Positions 19,576 through 26,950 of a stretch of 52,052 nt of DNA are shown one piece after another; within the stretch, counting starts at the first letter, position 1; every line of letters starts with the position of its first letter. Source of the stretch: Bacillota bacterium (GTDB lineage: Bacteria > Bacillota > Negativicutes > Sporomusales > Sporomusaceae); contig JAGGAB010000040.1 in assembly GCA_017889705.1 (NCBI GenBank), positions 1-52,052 on the forward strand, in the 5' to 3' direction. A model generated the notes under the pieces. That model ran no database searches and was not told the DNA's origin. It saw only the letters and a list, made by a program, of their open reading frames with translations. Made by a program: the position numbers and the translations under genes.

Positions 19576-20307
19576 ATGAATGGTAACCAAAGGCCATTAG
19601 CGCTAGGCTACATTGGGGAAAAACCTGAATTTTGGCAGGGGGTCGTGAGCAGCGGACCCATTTTGTTAGGGGTTATTCCGTTTGGAATTACCTGTGGAGT
19701 ACTGGGGTTAACGGCTGGACTTACATCGCTGGAGACAATCATGATGTCGCTGTTGGTATTTGCCGGAGCCAGTCAATTTATCGCTATTACGATGTTAGGA
19801 GCCGGGATTACCGGCTGGGGCTTGCTTGTATTTACGACGCTGCTGGTTAATTTACGCCATCTGTTAATGGGAGCATCTTTGGCAGAGTACATGGTGAAGC
19901 AGTCTATTTTCCGGCAAGCATTACTTTCGTTTTTGTTGACAGATGAAGCCTATGCGGTAACCATCAGCCGCATCTATCAGAACGGCTATAGTGCAGCTTT
20001 TCACTGGGGCACAAGCATCAGCCTGTACATAACTTGGGGATTATCCACAATAGCAGGTGTTTTAGTTGGTAATTACATTCCTGATCCGTTGGCATGGGGC
20101 TTGGATTTTGCCATGCCTGCTACCTTCTTGGTGCTGCTTTTGCCGAGGTTAACCGACAGGATTAGTGTCGTTGTATGTGCGGTCGCAGGCTTGATAGCGG
20201 TAGCGGGTGCTGTATATCTTCCCGGAAAGTGGTATATGATTGTGGCTTGTCTGGGCGCTGTCTTGGTTGGCGGAATGATGGAGGGGGCAAAAGCACATGC
20301 GAAATGA
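19576..20307 (+). CDS. azlC: Branched-chain amino acid exporter, large subunit
   Basis: This 243-residue membrane protein has at least six hydrophobic segments, beginning with 'GPILLGVIPFGITCGVLG', and the AzlC-typical 'FAGASQFIAITMLGAG' and 'LLVNLRHLLMGASLA' blocks. AzlC with AzlD (BrnFE type) exports branched-chain amino acids or analogues across the cytoplasmic membrane. The ATG follows a GTGAGGA site. It overlaps azlD by 11 bases and is divergent from the MocR-type regulator. Confidence 0.92.
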   Translation: MNGNQRPLALGYIGEKPEFWQGVVSSGPILLGVIPFGITCGVLGLTAGLTSLETIMMSLLVFAGASQFIAITMLGAGITGWGLLVFTTLLVNLRHLLMGASLAEYMVKQSIFRQALLSFLLTDEAYAVTISRIYQNGYSAAFHWGTSISLYITWGLSTIAGVLVGNYIPDPLAWGLDFAMPATFLVLLLPRLTDRISVVVCAVAGLIAVAGAVYLPGKWYMIVACLGAVLVGGMMEGAKAHAK

Positions 20308-20617
20308 GATTCTTGTTATTATTATCGGGATGGCGTTAGTTACATTTGTAACACGATTTAGTTGTGTGGCGCTGCTGAGGCAGACAGGTATGCCGGCTTG
20401 GCTGGAACGCTGGCTTACCCATATTCCAACCGCAATTCTTACGGCTTTGATTATACCGGCATTGGTGCTGCCGCGAGGTCAAATTGATTTATCGTTAGAC
20501 AATCACTACCTGATAGCGGGTTTGCTTGCCACACTTGTTGCTTATAGGAGCCGTAATATTATTGCCACACTGATGCTGGGCATGGGGACGATCTTATCCC
20601 TACGGTTGCTGGGGTAA
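20297..20617 (+). CDS. azlD: Branched-chain amino acid exporter, small subunit
   Basis: This 106-residue protein has three to four membrane segments: 'ILVIIIGMALVTFVTRF', 'IPTAILTALIIPALVLP' and 'LIAGLLATLVAYRS'. It has the usual AzlD length and the N-terminal 'TRFSCVALL' signature. The start lies inside the end of azlC after a GGAGGGGG site. A strong bidirectional hairpin follows the gene. Confidence 0.9.
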   Translation: MRNEILVIIIGMALVTFVTRFSCVALLRQTGMPAWLERWLTHIPTAILTALIIPALVLPRGQIDLSLDNHYLIAGLLATLVAYRSRNIIATLMLGMGTILSLRLLG

Positions 20618-20664
20618 CAGAGATATTGGTAAAAAATCGTAACTTTATAGAGAACAGCAAAAGA

Positions 20665-20718
20665 ACAGGCGTATCACAAAACATGTTTTAATACCATGTT
20701 TTGCGACACGCCTGTTTT
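20665..20718. terminator. Bidirectional terminator between azlD and the ABC transporter
   Basis: The arms ACAGGCGTATCACAAAACATG and CATGTTTTGCGACACGCCTGT pair over 21 positions with two G-U pairs and a 12-base loop. T-rich sequence follows on the plus side and A-rich sequence on the other. The two flanking genes are convergent. Confidence 0.88.
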
Positions 20719-21520
20719 AACTTGGATTGTCAAAATCTCTGTCGTGGACTTTGAGTACCTCTTCTCTGAGGGTCAGCCAGATTAACTGGAATAATTCATT
20801 ATATCGCATACTGGTCCTGATAGAGGCGACATCACGCGGACGGGGAAGATCAACGTCGATAATTGTTTTTACTGTACCAGGATGGGCGGTCATAATAAGA
20901 ATGCGGTCACTTAGGCAGAGCGCTTCATCAATGCTATGGGTAATAAAGACGGTAGTTTTTTTGCTTAATTCCCAAATTCGCAGTAACTCCTGTTGTAAAA
21001 GGATGCGGTTCTGTTCATCCAGAGAGCCAAAGGGTTCATCCATCAGCAAGATTTCAGGATCATTGGCAAATGCCCTGGCGACACTGACACGTTGTTTCAT
21101 GCCGCCGGAAAGCTGGTGGGGGTAGGCCTTGGCAAATTTGGTCAGACCGATCATACGCAGGAAATTTTCGGCAGTTTGATAACGTTCTTTTTTAGGAATA
21201 CCGCGTAGTTTTAGGCCATAAGCAACATTGTCAATGACGGTTAGCCACGGAAAAACCGATTGCTCTTGAAATACCATAGAATTTACCGGACGATCATCTG
21301 CCGTGATTTGAATATCTACATTGCCGCTTGTGGCGATATCCAGGCCGGCGAGAATGCGCAGCAAGGTAGTTTTGCCACAGCCGCTGGGCCCCACAATGGA
21401 AAAAAATTCACCATCGCCTATTGAGATATTTATATCGGTTAGAGCTGTAATTTGCCTTTTACCATTGGTAAATATTTTTGTTATATTAGTTAAGACAATA
21501 CTGGTGCTGTCATAAGGCAT
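20717..21520 (-). CDS. ABC transporter ATP-binding protein (nitrate/sulfonate/taurine type)
   Basis: This 267-residue ATPase has Walker A 'GPSGCGKTTLL', Q-loop 'MVFQEQSVFPW', signature 'LSGGMKQRVSVARAF', Walker B 'EILLMDEPFGSLD' and the switch His in 'TVFITHSIDEA'. The tail 'VDLPRPRDVASIRTS' is typical of SsuB/TauB/NrtD-like proteins. The start ATG at 21520 follows AAAGGAGGTG; the longer frame has no ribosome site. It is the last gene of a three-gene uptake operon, following the permease by 13 bases. The substrate is not determined by sequence. Confidence 0.92.
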   Translation of the reverse strand: MPYDSTSIVLTNITKIFTNGKRQITALTDINISIGDGEFFSIVGPSGCGKTTLLRILAGLDIATSGNVDIQITADDRPVNSMVFQEQSVFPWLTVIDNVAYGLKLRGIPKKERYQTAENFLRMIGLTKFAKAYPHQLSGGMKQRVSVARAFANDPEILLMDEPFGSLDEQNRILLQQELLRIWELSKKTTVFITHSIDEALCLSDRILIMTAHPGTVKTIIDVDLPRPRDVASIRTSMRYNELFQLIWLTLREEVLKVHDRDFDNPS

Positions 21521-21533
21521 AACCGCACCTCCT

Positions 21534-22280
21534 TTAGTTGCCTTGCTTCCAAGGCAATACCATATGCTCCAGCCAGTCAAGCAGCAAAGTGAAGATATAT
21601 CCTAAAATTGACAGCGTGATTAAGGCTGCAAACATCTGCTCAATATCAAACATGTCATAAGCCCGCCAGATCATCCAGCCTACACCAGCTTTGGCAGCAG
21701 ACATTTCGGCGGCCACAATCAGGATGAGAGCCATGCCCATGCCAAGTTTCAGTCCTGCAAAGATCATGGGCAAGGCTCCTGGCAAGGCAACCGTAAGATA
21801 AAAGTCTTTGCGGCTGGCGCCAAAATTTTTGGCTACTTCCAGATAGATTTTGTCAATATTTAAAACCCCGGCCATGGTGTTAATGACCACTAGGTAAAAT
21901 ACGCCGATAGCAATCGTAAAAATCTTAGAGGTTTCGCCCAAACCGAAGATTAAGAGGATAAGCGGCATAATGGCCAGCTTAGGGATCGGATATGTAGCTG
22001 CAATCATAGGCTCAATGGCCGAGCGGACAAACGGAGAAAGCCCCATGCTCATGCCCAGGAGGATACCGGGAATGGCACCGGCGATAAATCCCCAGATAAC
22101 CCGCACTACACTTACCCAGGTGTTGTAGATAAGGTCGCCGGAAATAACCAATGGAAAAAAAGAGTGTAAAATCATCCAGGGACTTGAGAGCAGGCGGGTA
22201 TCAACAAAACCCAAAAAGGCGCCGGCTTCCCAAAACAGTAACAAGGTTAAGGGTGAAAGAATGGAAATGGCTGTTTTCAT
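21534..22280 (-). CDS. ABC transporter permease (nitrate/sulfonate/taurine type)
   Basis: This 248-residue protein has six predicted membrane segments and the inner-membrane EAA loop 'EVAKNFGASRKDFYLTVALPGALP', which docks on the ATPase. 'TYPIPKLAIMPLILLIFGLGE' is characteristic of the SsuC/TauC/ThiX permease group. It lies between the binding protein and the ATPase in the same operon. It has normal length and no anomalies. Confidence 0.92.
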   Translation of the reverse strand: MKTAISILSPLTLLLFWEAGAFLGFVDTRLLSSPWMILHSFFPLVISGDLIYNTWVSVVRVIWGFIAGAIPGILLGMSMGLSPFVRSAIEPMIAATYPIPKLAIMPLILLIFGLGETSKIFTIAIGVFYLVVINTMAGVLNIDKIYLEVAKNFGASRKDFYLTVALPGALPMIFAGLKLGMGMALILIVAAEMSAAKAGVGWMIWRAYDMFDIEQMFAALITLSILGYIFTLLLDWLEHMVLPWKQGN

Positions 22281-22304
22281 GCACCAACAACTCCTGTCAG
22301 ATGA

Positions 22305-23381
22305 CTATTGATATTTACCTAATGTTTTTATAGCAAAATCAACATATTGGTTATCTACGGCATCTTCGATTTTAATGTCTGATTTCAGTAAATTGTTTTC
22401 TTTATACCACTGTAAGTCTGCGGCTATGCCGTTCATGCGCAGGTAGCCGTCGGGATTTAGCCCAGTAGGAAGCATTTGGTTATATAAAGCAGGTTCTTTA
22501 ATTACCGAATACTTGCACAGTATTTCGATAATCTCGGATTTATTCTTGTTTTTGAAAAATGCGTCATTATAATCACGCAATGATTTTACGTAGGCTGTCA
22601 TGAAGCGGTTGGCCACTTCCGGCCTGGAAGTCATGCTCGTTCCATAAACCAGCAAGGCTATTTGGGCATCAGGATCATATTCAGACGGGTCTTTCCAGGG
22701 ATCAACAATATTTTTGGCTATACCCTGGGTGACAAAAGGTTCAATAACCATAGCGGCATCAATGCTCTTATTGCCTAGCGATACCAGCATATCTGGAAAT
22801 GCCCGAATAACTTGCATATCAATATCCTTAGTTGTTAAGCCGCCTTTGGCGAGCACTCTGGCCAGACAAATTTCATCAAGTGAGGCTGTGCCAACTACAG
22901 CGATTTTTCTGCCGCGTAAGTCAGCAAAGTCTTTAATGGTATTAGCCAAGTCTTTTCTTATAACGAAGCGGTAATACCCTTGCCCGGGAACATTAATTCC
23001 CTTATCAGCTACTATTTTTACAGGTATATCCCGGGACATCGCGTTTAATAACCCGGAAGCCGTAACGGTTGCCCCTACATCTAACTGCCCGGCGGCCAAC
23101 TGATTAATCATTTCCTGACCGGAATTAAATTGAATACCTTCAATCTTAATACCAACATCCTGATAATATCCTTTTGCCATACCAATAAGGATTCCCGCAT
23201 CAGAAATAACTTGTTTCATACCAACTTTAATTACCTTTTCCTGAGGCAAGGCAGTAAGTTCGGGAGCCCACGCAGGTTTATTTGATGACGTTACTTGGGG
23301 GGCGGGTGACTGACTGCAGGCAGTAATCAGACAAGTGATTACAAACAGGATTGTCACAAATACGCTGATGCGTTTTACCAT
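22305..23381 (-). CDS. ABC transporter substrate-binding lipoprotein (NMT1/SsuA-like)
   Basis: The 358-residue precursor has a lipoprotein signal ('VTILFVITCLITAC', modified Cys at about residue 22) and a periplasmic-binding fold of the NMT1/SsuA type ('VIKVGMKQVISDAGILIGMAKGYY', 'GIQFNSGQEMINQLAAGQLDVG', 'LRGRKIAVVG'). It should capture a small anion or pyrimidine/sulfonate-like molecule outside the membrane and deliver it to the permease encoded next. It is the first gene of the operon and divergent from the gene at 23518. The ATG follows CAGGAGGGAA. Confidence 0.9.
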   Translation of the reverse strand: MVKRISVFVTILFVITCLITACSQSPAPQVTSSNKPAWAPELTALPQEKVIKVGMKQVISDAGILIGMAKGYYQDVGIKIEGIQFNSGQEMINQLAAGQLDVGATVTASGLLNAMSRDIPVKIVADKGINVPGQGYYRFVIRKDLANTIKDFADLRGRKIAVVGTASLDEICLARVLAKGGLTTKDIDMQVIRAFPDMLVSLGNKSIDAAMVIEPFVTQGIAKNIVDPWKDPSEYDPDAQIALLVYGTSMTSRPEVANRFMTAYVKSLRDYNDAFFKNKNKSEIIEILCKYSVIKEPALYNQMLPTGLNPDGYLRMNGIAADLQWYKENNLLKSDIKIEDAVDNQYVDFAIKTLGKYQ

Positions 23382-23517
23382 GTTTTTTCCCTCCTGAGTG
23401 TATGGTTTCGCTAGAAGCTACTTCATAGTATTCAGAGCTTAATTTTTGGTTACTTCACAGCAGGTTTTTTTGGTGTAATACAGAATATAATCAAAATAGA
23501 ATGCGGGGGAAATATTC

Positions 23518-24192
23518 ATGGAAAAAATTATTGAACAAGTACAAGAATGGGAATTTCTTAAAAAATTTCCGCACGAAATTTTTGGTTTTACCTTAATTAA
23601 TGAATTAATGACCTGCGGTTCACAATACCGCATATTTACCTATAACAATCAACCAGCTCATCGAAGTCTTACCGGCTTATATGACCAGGCAACCAAAGAT
23701 TTTTTTATTCGAACTATTATTGGTTTAACAGAACAGTGCGATATTAGATTTTTTGCACCTGATTTGGCAACGTTTGAAAAAATTTTAACTGAACGCTTAA
23801 AAAAAACACTGCAGCAACTAGCTGTTTTTGATCCGGATTCTGTATGTGCTCAATTTAAATTAAAGAAAGTACTGGAGTGGCCATATGTAACCAAGCTGCC
23901 GGCGCAAATAGCAGATTTTAATCTTTTTGTCACGCCTGATAAACCTTTTAAAGCATTAAATGGATCTTATGTTATAATAGATTACAGTGATTTTGCAGCG
24001 GAAAGTAATTTTACAATTAACTATAATATTTTTCGTGATGAATTTTATAGTGAGATTCGCCTCAGAAGAGTACCTATCATGACAACGGCTTTTGATGCTA
24101 AAACACTGCCTGAACTTGAAGCAAGGCTAAATGACAATTTGATTCAGTCCATTGAAAATGTAAGATTACAATTAGGTGGAAGTAGCAAGTGA
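23518..24192 (+). CDS. Unrecognised protein with internal duplication, paired with a CheY-like gene
   Basis: I do not recognise this 224-residue protein. Two halves resemble each other. 'VQEWEFLKKFPHEIFGFTL' near the N-terminus corresponds to 'VLEWPYVTKLPAQIADFNLF' at about residue 119. The ends of the halves, 'TFEKILTERLKKTLQQL' and 'ELEARLNDNLIQSIENV', also match. It is soluble, has no signal peptide and has only two Cys. The ATG follows GCGGGGGAA. It ends 13 bases before the CheY-like start, so the two are likely co-transcribed and the protein may be a signalling partner; this is inference from position only. Confidence 0.75.
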   Translation: MEKIIEQVQEWEFLKKFPHEIFGFTLINELMTCGSQYRIFTYNNQPAHRSLTGLYDQATKDFFIRTIIGLTEQCDIRFFAPDLATFEKILTERLKKTLQQLAVFDPDSVCAQFKLKKVLEWPYVTKLPAQIADFNLFVTPDKPFKALNGSYVIIDYSDFAAESNFTINYNIFRDEFYSEIRLRRVPIMTTAFDAKTLPELEARLNDNLIQSIENVRLQLGGSSK

Positions 24193-24205
24193 GGAGGAAA
24201 TTTTA

Positions 24206-24568
24206 ATGCCAAAAGTTCTAGTATGTGATGATTCTGCATTTATGCGTATGATGTTAAAAAAATTGTTGACCGATCTCGGACATGAAATTGTTGGTGAAGC
24301 TGGTGATGGCAAACAGGCAATACAGCTTTATCGTCAATTTAAACCGGATTTGGTTACTATGGATATTACTATGCCGGTTATGGATGGAATACAAGCTGTA
24401 AAACATATTCATGACGAAGATCCGTTGGCGCGCATAATTATGGTTACTGCCATCGGACAACGCAGCATTATTTCTGATGCAATCAAAGCCGGAGCATCAA
24501 GCTTTATCGTGAAACCCTTTGATCCAGAGCAAGTATCCGAGGCGGTCGCCAAGGTGCTGACTGAATAA
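24206..24568 (+). CDS. Single-domain response regulator (CheY-like)
   Basis: This stand-alone receiver of 120 residues has no output domain. The acid pair lies in 'VLVCDDSAFMR', the phosphoacceptor Asp in 'LVTMDITMPVMDG', the Thr in 'IIMVTAIGQ', and the Lys in 'FIVKPFDPE', so it should be phosphorylatable. It resembles CheY of Firmicutes, but no chemotaxis gene is nearby; its only partner is the unrecognised gene immediately upstream. The start ATG at 24206 follows a very strong GAGGAGG. A tRNA promoter follows 31 bases after the stop. Confidence 0.92.
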   Translation: MPKVLVCDDSAFMRMMLKKLLTDLGHEIVGEAGDGKQAIQLYRQFKPDLVTMDITMPVMDGIQAVKHIHDEDPLARIIMVTAIGQRSIISDAIKAGASSFIVKPFDPEQVSEAVAKVLTE

Positions 24569-24599
24569 ATGTGACAAGTCAACAGACAATTTTTGAGTC

Positions 24600-24628
24600 T
24601 TGACTTTGCTCTAAGGCTAATATATACT
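24600..24628 (+). promoter_or_regulatory. Promoter of tRNA cluster 2
   Basis: TTGACT (24600-24605) and TATACT (24623-24628) are exactly 17 bases apart. The first tRNA begins 19 bases later. Confidence 0.78.
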
Positions 24629-24647
24629 AGATAATGCGATTGCACGC

Positions 24648-24724
24648 GGCCCTGTGGTGTAGCGGTCTAACATGCCGCCCTGTCACGGCGGAGATCGACG
24701 GTTCAAATCCGTTCAGGGTCGCCA
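24648..24724 (+). tRNA. tRNA-Asp (GTC)
   Basis: The same cloverleaf as the copy at 17740, except that the sixth acceptor pair is T-A (GGCCCTG / CAGGGTC) instead of C-G, so the stem is preserved. CCA is encoded. Confidence 0.97.
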
Positions 24725-24733
24725 TTCTCATTT

Positions 24734-24809
<76 letters not shown>

Positions 24810-24814
24810 TTTAT

Positions 24815-24889
24815 GCGGAAGTAGCTCAGCGGTAGAGCATCGCCTTGCCAAGGCGAGGGTCGCGAGTTCGAATCTCGTTTTCCGCTCCA
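24815..24889 (+). tRNA. tRNA-Gly (GCC)
   Basis: A 75-base cloverleaf identical to the tRNA-Gly at 17920, with anticodon loop TTGCCAA and TCCA end. Confidence 0.97.
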
Positions 24890-24896
24890 GAATGAC

Positions 24897-24971
<75 letters not shown>

Positions 24972-25016
24972 AAAAACTAAATAGAACCACACCAGTGGTT
25001 TTTATTTATACCCCAT

Positions 25017-25105
25017 GCCGGGGTGGCGGAACTGGCAGACGCACGGGACTTAAAATCCCGCGGGTGGTGACACCCGTACCGGTTCGATTCCGGTCCTCGG
25101 CACCA
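25017..25105 (+). tRNA. tRNA-Leu (TAA)
   Basis: An 89-base class II tRNA with acceptor GCCGGGG / CCTCGGC, anticodon loop CTTAAAA, and a long variable arm CGGGTGGTGACACCCG. CCA is encoded. Confidence 0.97.
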
Positions 25106-25113
25106 AAAGAAAA

Positions 25114-25143
25114 AGACTTCGCAGTTTATGCGAAGTCTTTTTT
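25114..25143 (+). terminator. Terminator of tRNA cluster 2
   Basis: The perfect stem AGACTTCGCA / TGCGAAGTCT with a 5-base loop is followed by TTTTTT. Confidence 0.93.
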
Positions 25144-25189
25144 ACATGTCAAACCCGGCACAATCGGCCGTCATATCATGTTGCGCATT

Positions 25190-25229
25190 AAAGTTCCTGA
25201 AAAAAATTTTAACAACCTGCAGGAACTTT
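25190..25229. repeat. Small inverted repeat upstream of the UGA-containing gene
   Basis: AAAGTTCCTG (25190-25199) and CAGGAACTTT (25220-25229) are exact reverse complements around a 20-base AT-rich loop. No T-run follows. It could be an operator or RNA hairpin, and its role is unknown. Confidence 0.35.
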
Positions 25230-25310
25230 CAATTTTCGTGGTAAATTTATTCAATGCTAGTTGCTTGTTAAGGAGTTTTTCAGCTATAAGATTTGCAAGA
25301 GGTGGATATT

Positions 25311-25582
25311 ATGATAACTGTTAGTGACAAAGCAAGAGATTATCTGCTGAAAAAAGGCGGGACTGTACAGATTCTTTATTTTAACCGCATGGCAGTATGT
25401 TGAGGGCGCATTAATTTAGGCCCGTCCGTGAGACTGGGTATCCCAAGGATAAAGATAATTATAAACTTCAGAAAATTAACGGAAGCGATGTGTATGTTCC
25501 CCGTGAATTTGATTCACCCTATCCATTGGTTATTACTGTGCAAAGCTTATTTGGTATAAAAACTCTGCATGTGGAAGGCTAG
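25311..25582 (+). pseudogene. CC/Se-motif small (seleno)protein gene with in-frame UGA and a downstream frameshift
   Basis: From the ATG at 25311 (site AAGAGGTGG) the frame reads MITVSDKARDYLLKKGG..., reaches Cys30 (TGT) and then TGA at 25401-25403. It remains sensible after the TGA ('GRINLGPSVRLG'), giving a Cys-Sec motif at residues 30-31. A GGGC/GCCC stem starts right after the TGA, the position of a bacterial SECIS. Near 25438 the frame then shifts: the likely remainder 'YPKDKDNYKLQKINGS', 'VYVPREFD' and 'SLFGIKTLHVEG' lies in the -1 frame and ends at TAG 25582. One T missing in CTGGGTATCCC would explain this. The layout is that of the CC/Se-motif family, related to HesB-like selenoproteins, as I recall them. 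It may be a pseudogene, a sequencing error, or a real -1 frameshift. Confidence 0.6.
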
Positions 25583-25632
25583 AAAATAATATAGAAGTCT
25601 TCTTACGTTCAAGATTCGACGGAGGGATTAGC

Positions 25633-26571
25633 ATGAAATATGCAATATTGGGCGCAGGTGCCATGGGGAGTATCATCGGCGCAGTATTGAAAAAAGGCGG
25701 ACAGGACGTTATCCTAGTCGACCCATATCAGGAACATATGGAGAAAATTAAGCGCGACGGCTTGCAACTCCAAATGATTGACCAAAACGAAATCGTACAC
25801 TTGGCAACTTGCGCAAAACCGGCAGAGACCGTTCCGGTTGATGTTGTAATTATTCTGGTTAAGGGCTTTCATACTGTGGCTGCGGTAAATGGAGCACGAG
25901 GGTTATTTCGGGAAGATACCATTGTTTGTTCACTGCAAAACGGGATTGGCAATGAAGATATCCTAAAAGAAATTTTTCCCCATACACCAATTATGCAGGG
26001 CGTCATGTGGATGACCGGAACCTTAACAGAGCCGGGAAGGGTAAAAGCCAATGTCGGAGGCGGCACGGCTATTTATCTCGGCAGTGTGGACAAGACGCCA
26101 GGGGCTGAGGAAGCGGTAAAAAACATGGCTGCTCATCTGCGGGCCGGAGGGATCTCGGCAGAGTTGACGGATAATGTTCAGAAGCATATTTGGGCAAAAG
26201 CGGTGATCAATGCGTGCGTTAACGGACCATGCGGTATCCTGCGGATGAATGTAAAAAGTTTGTTTAACCATCCGCTGGGAATGAAATTGGTAGAGGAAAT
26301 TACCCAAGAGGTAGTTGATGTGGCTGCACATAAAGGAATACAGTTAAATTATGATTCTCTTATTGCGGACATGGTGGCTTCGGTGGCGCGGGCCGGAGAA
26401 CATCTGCCGTCGATGGCCCAGGACATCCGGCATAAGCGAAAAACCGAGATTGATTTTCTCAATGGAGCAATTGCTGCATATGGAGCGCAACTAGGTGTGC
26501 CAACCCCTGCTAATGAATATGTGGTTAGATTTGTAAAAATCATTGAGGAAAGTTATGAATTTCAATATTAA
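25633..26571 (+). CDS. panE: 2-dehydropantoate 2-reductase family protein
   Basis: This 312-residue protein has the N-terminal Rossmann motif 'YAILGAGAMGSIIGAVL', the 'VKGFHTVAA' and 'LQNGIGNED' loops, and the all-helical C-terminal domain with 'HIWAKAVINACVNGPCGIL', which contains the catalytic Lys and Asn. PanE reduces ketopantoate with NADPH for pantothenate and CoA synthesis; many paralogues reduce other 2-oxoacids, and no panB or panC gene is adjacent, so the pathway is not certain. The ATG follows GGAGGGAT. No terminator is apparent after it. Confidence 0.85.
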   Translation: MKYAILGAGAMGSIIGAVLKKGGQDVILVDPYQEHMEKIKRDGLQLQMIDQNEIVHLATCAKPAETVPVDVVIILVKGFHTVAAVNGARGLFREDTIVCSLQNGIGNEDILKEIFPHTPIMQGVMWMTGTLTEPGRVKANVGGGTAIYLGSVDKTPGAEEAVKNMAAHLRAGGISAELTDNVQKHIWAKAVINACVNGPCGILRMNVKSLFNHPLGMKLVEEITQEVVDVAAHKGIQLNYDSLIADMVASVARAGEHLPSMAQDIRHKRKTEIDFLNGAIAAYGAQLGVPTPANEYVVRFVKIIEESYEFQY

Positions 26572-26737
26572 CACTCTAAATTAGCGTTACTGAAAATGAT
26601 ATGAATAGTGAGCATATAGCAAAAATAAATACTATATTAGGATAAATAATAGTGCGTGGAAATTTTTACCTTTATAGGCAGGAATTTTATTTGTAATTAA
26701 CGAATATAAAAAAAGTAAAGCAAACTGAATATTCAGT
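26572..26737. other. AT-rich intergenic region with a 14-bp palindrome
   Basis: No gene is seen. ACTGAATATTCAGT at 26724-26737 is a perfect palindrome just before the structured leader and could be an operator or the base of the leader's first helix. The promoter of the regulator gene should lie here but is not clear. Confidence 0.4.
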
Positions 26738-26886
26738 AACTCCGAATCTGGTAATCTAAAGGAAACCCAAGATTGCCAGATCGATGGGTTTAGTGGGAAA
26801 CCATTACGCCTCCCGTTGCGGAAAGGAGTCAGTGCTAGCTATTGAGACAGGGCGCTCTTCTTTTTGCGTCTATGTCTTTTTTTGTT
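26738..26886 (+). promoter_or_regulatory. Structured leader with terminator: Moco-riboswitch candidate
   Basis: A hairpin ATCTGGTAATCT (26746-26757) with AGATTGCCAGAT (26770-26781) has AAACCCA near the end of its loop, and this can pair with TGGGTTT just downstream (pseudoknot). GGGAAACC and ACGCCTCCCGTTGCGGAAAGGAG follow. A terminator-like stem (AGACA...GCGC with GCGT...TGTCT) and T7 run to 26886. The compact conserved-looking GCCTCCC/GGAG block and the position ahead of a molybdoenzyme regulon recall the Moco RNA motif. I assign this from memory and context, not from a model search. Ligand binding would decide whether the sigma-54 activator gene is transcribed. Confidence 0.55.
26845..26886 (+). 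terminator. Intrinsic terminator at the end of the structured leader
   Basis: AGACA-GG-GCGC pairs with GCGT-CTA-TGTCT across a 10-base loop and is followed by TTTTTTTG. It lies 65 bases ahead of the regulator start codon, consistent with riboswitch-controlled termination. Confidence 0.65.
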
Positions 26887-26950
26887 TTTATCAGTAATTT
26901 TTAACTGAGTGGTAACCTTGCATTGAGTCAAATCGAGTACAGGAAGGTGA

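Noticed and set aside
26738..26886. c-di-GMP-I, cobalamin or THF riboswitch as the identity of this leader
   Set aside because: The diagnostic conserved segments of those classes are not present; the Moco type fits sequence and context better, though unproven.
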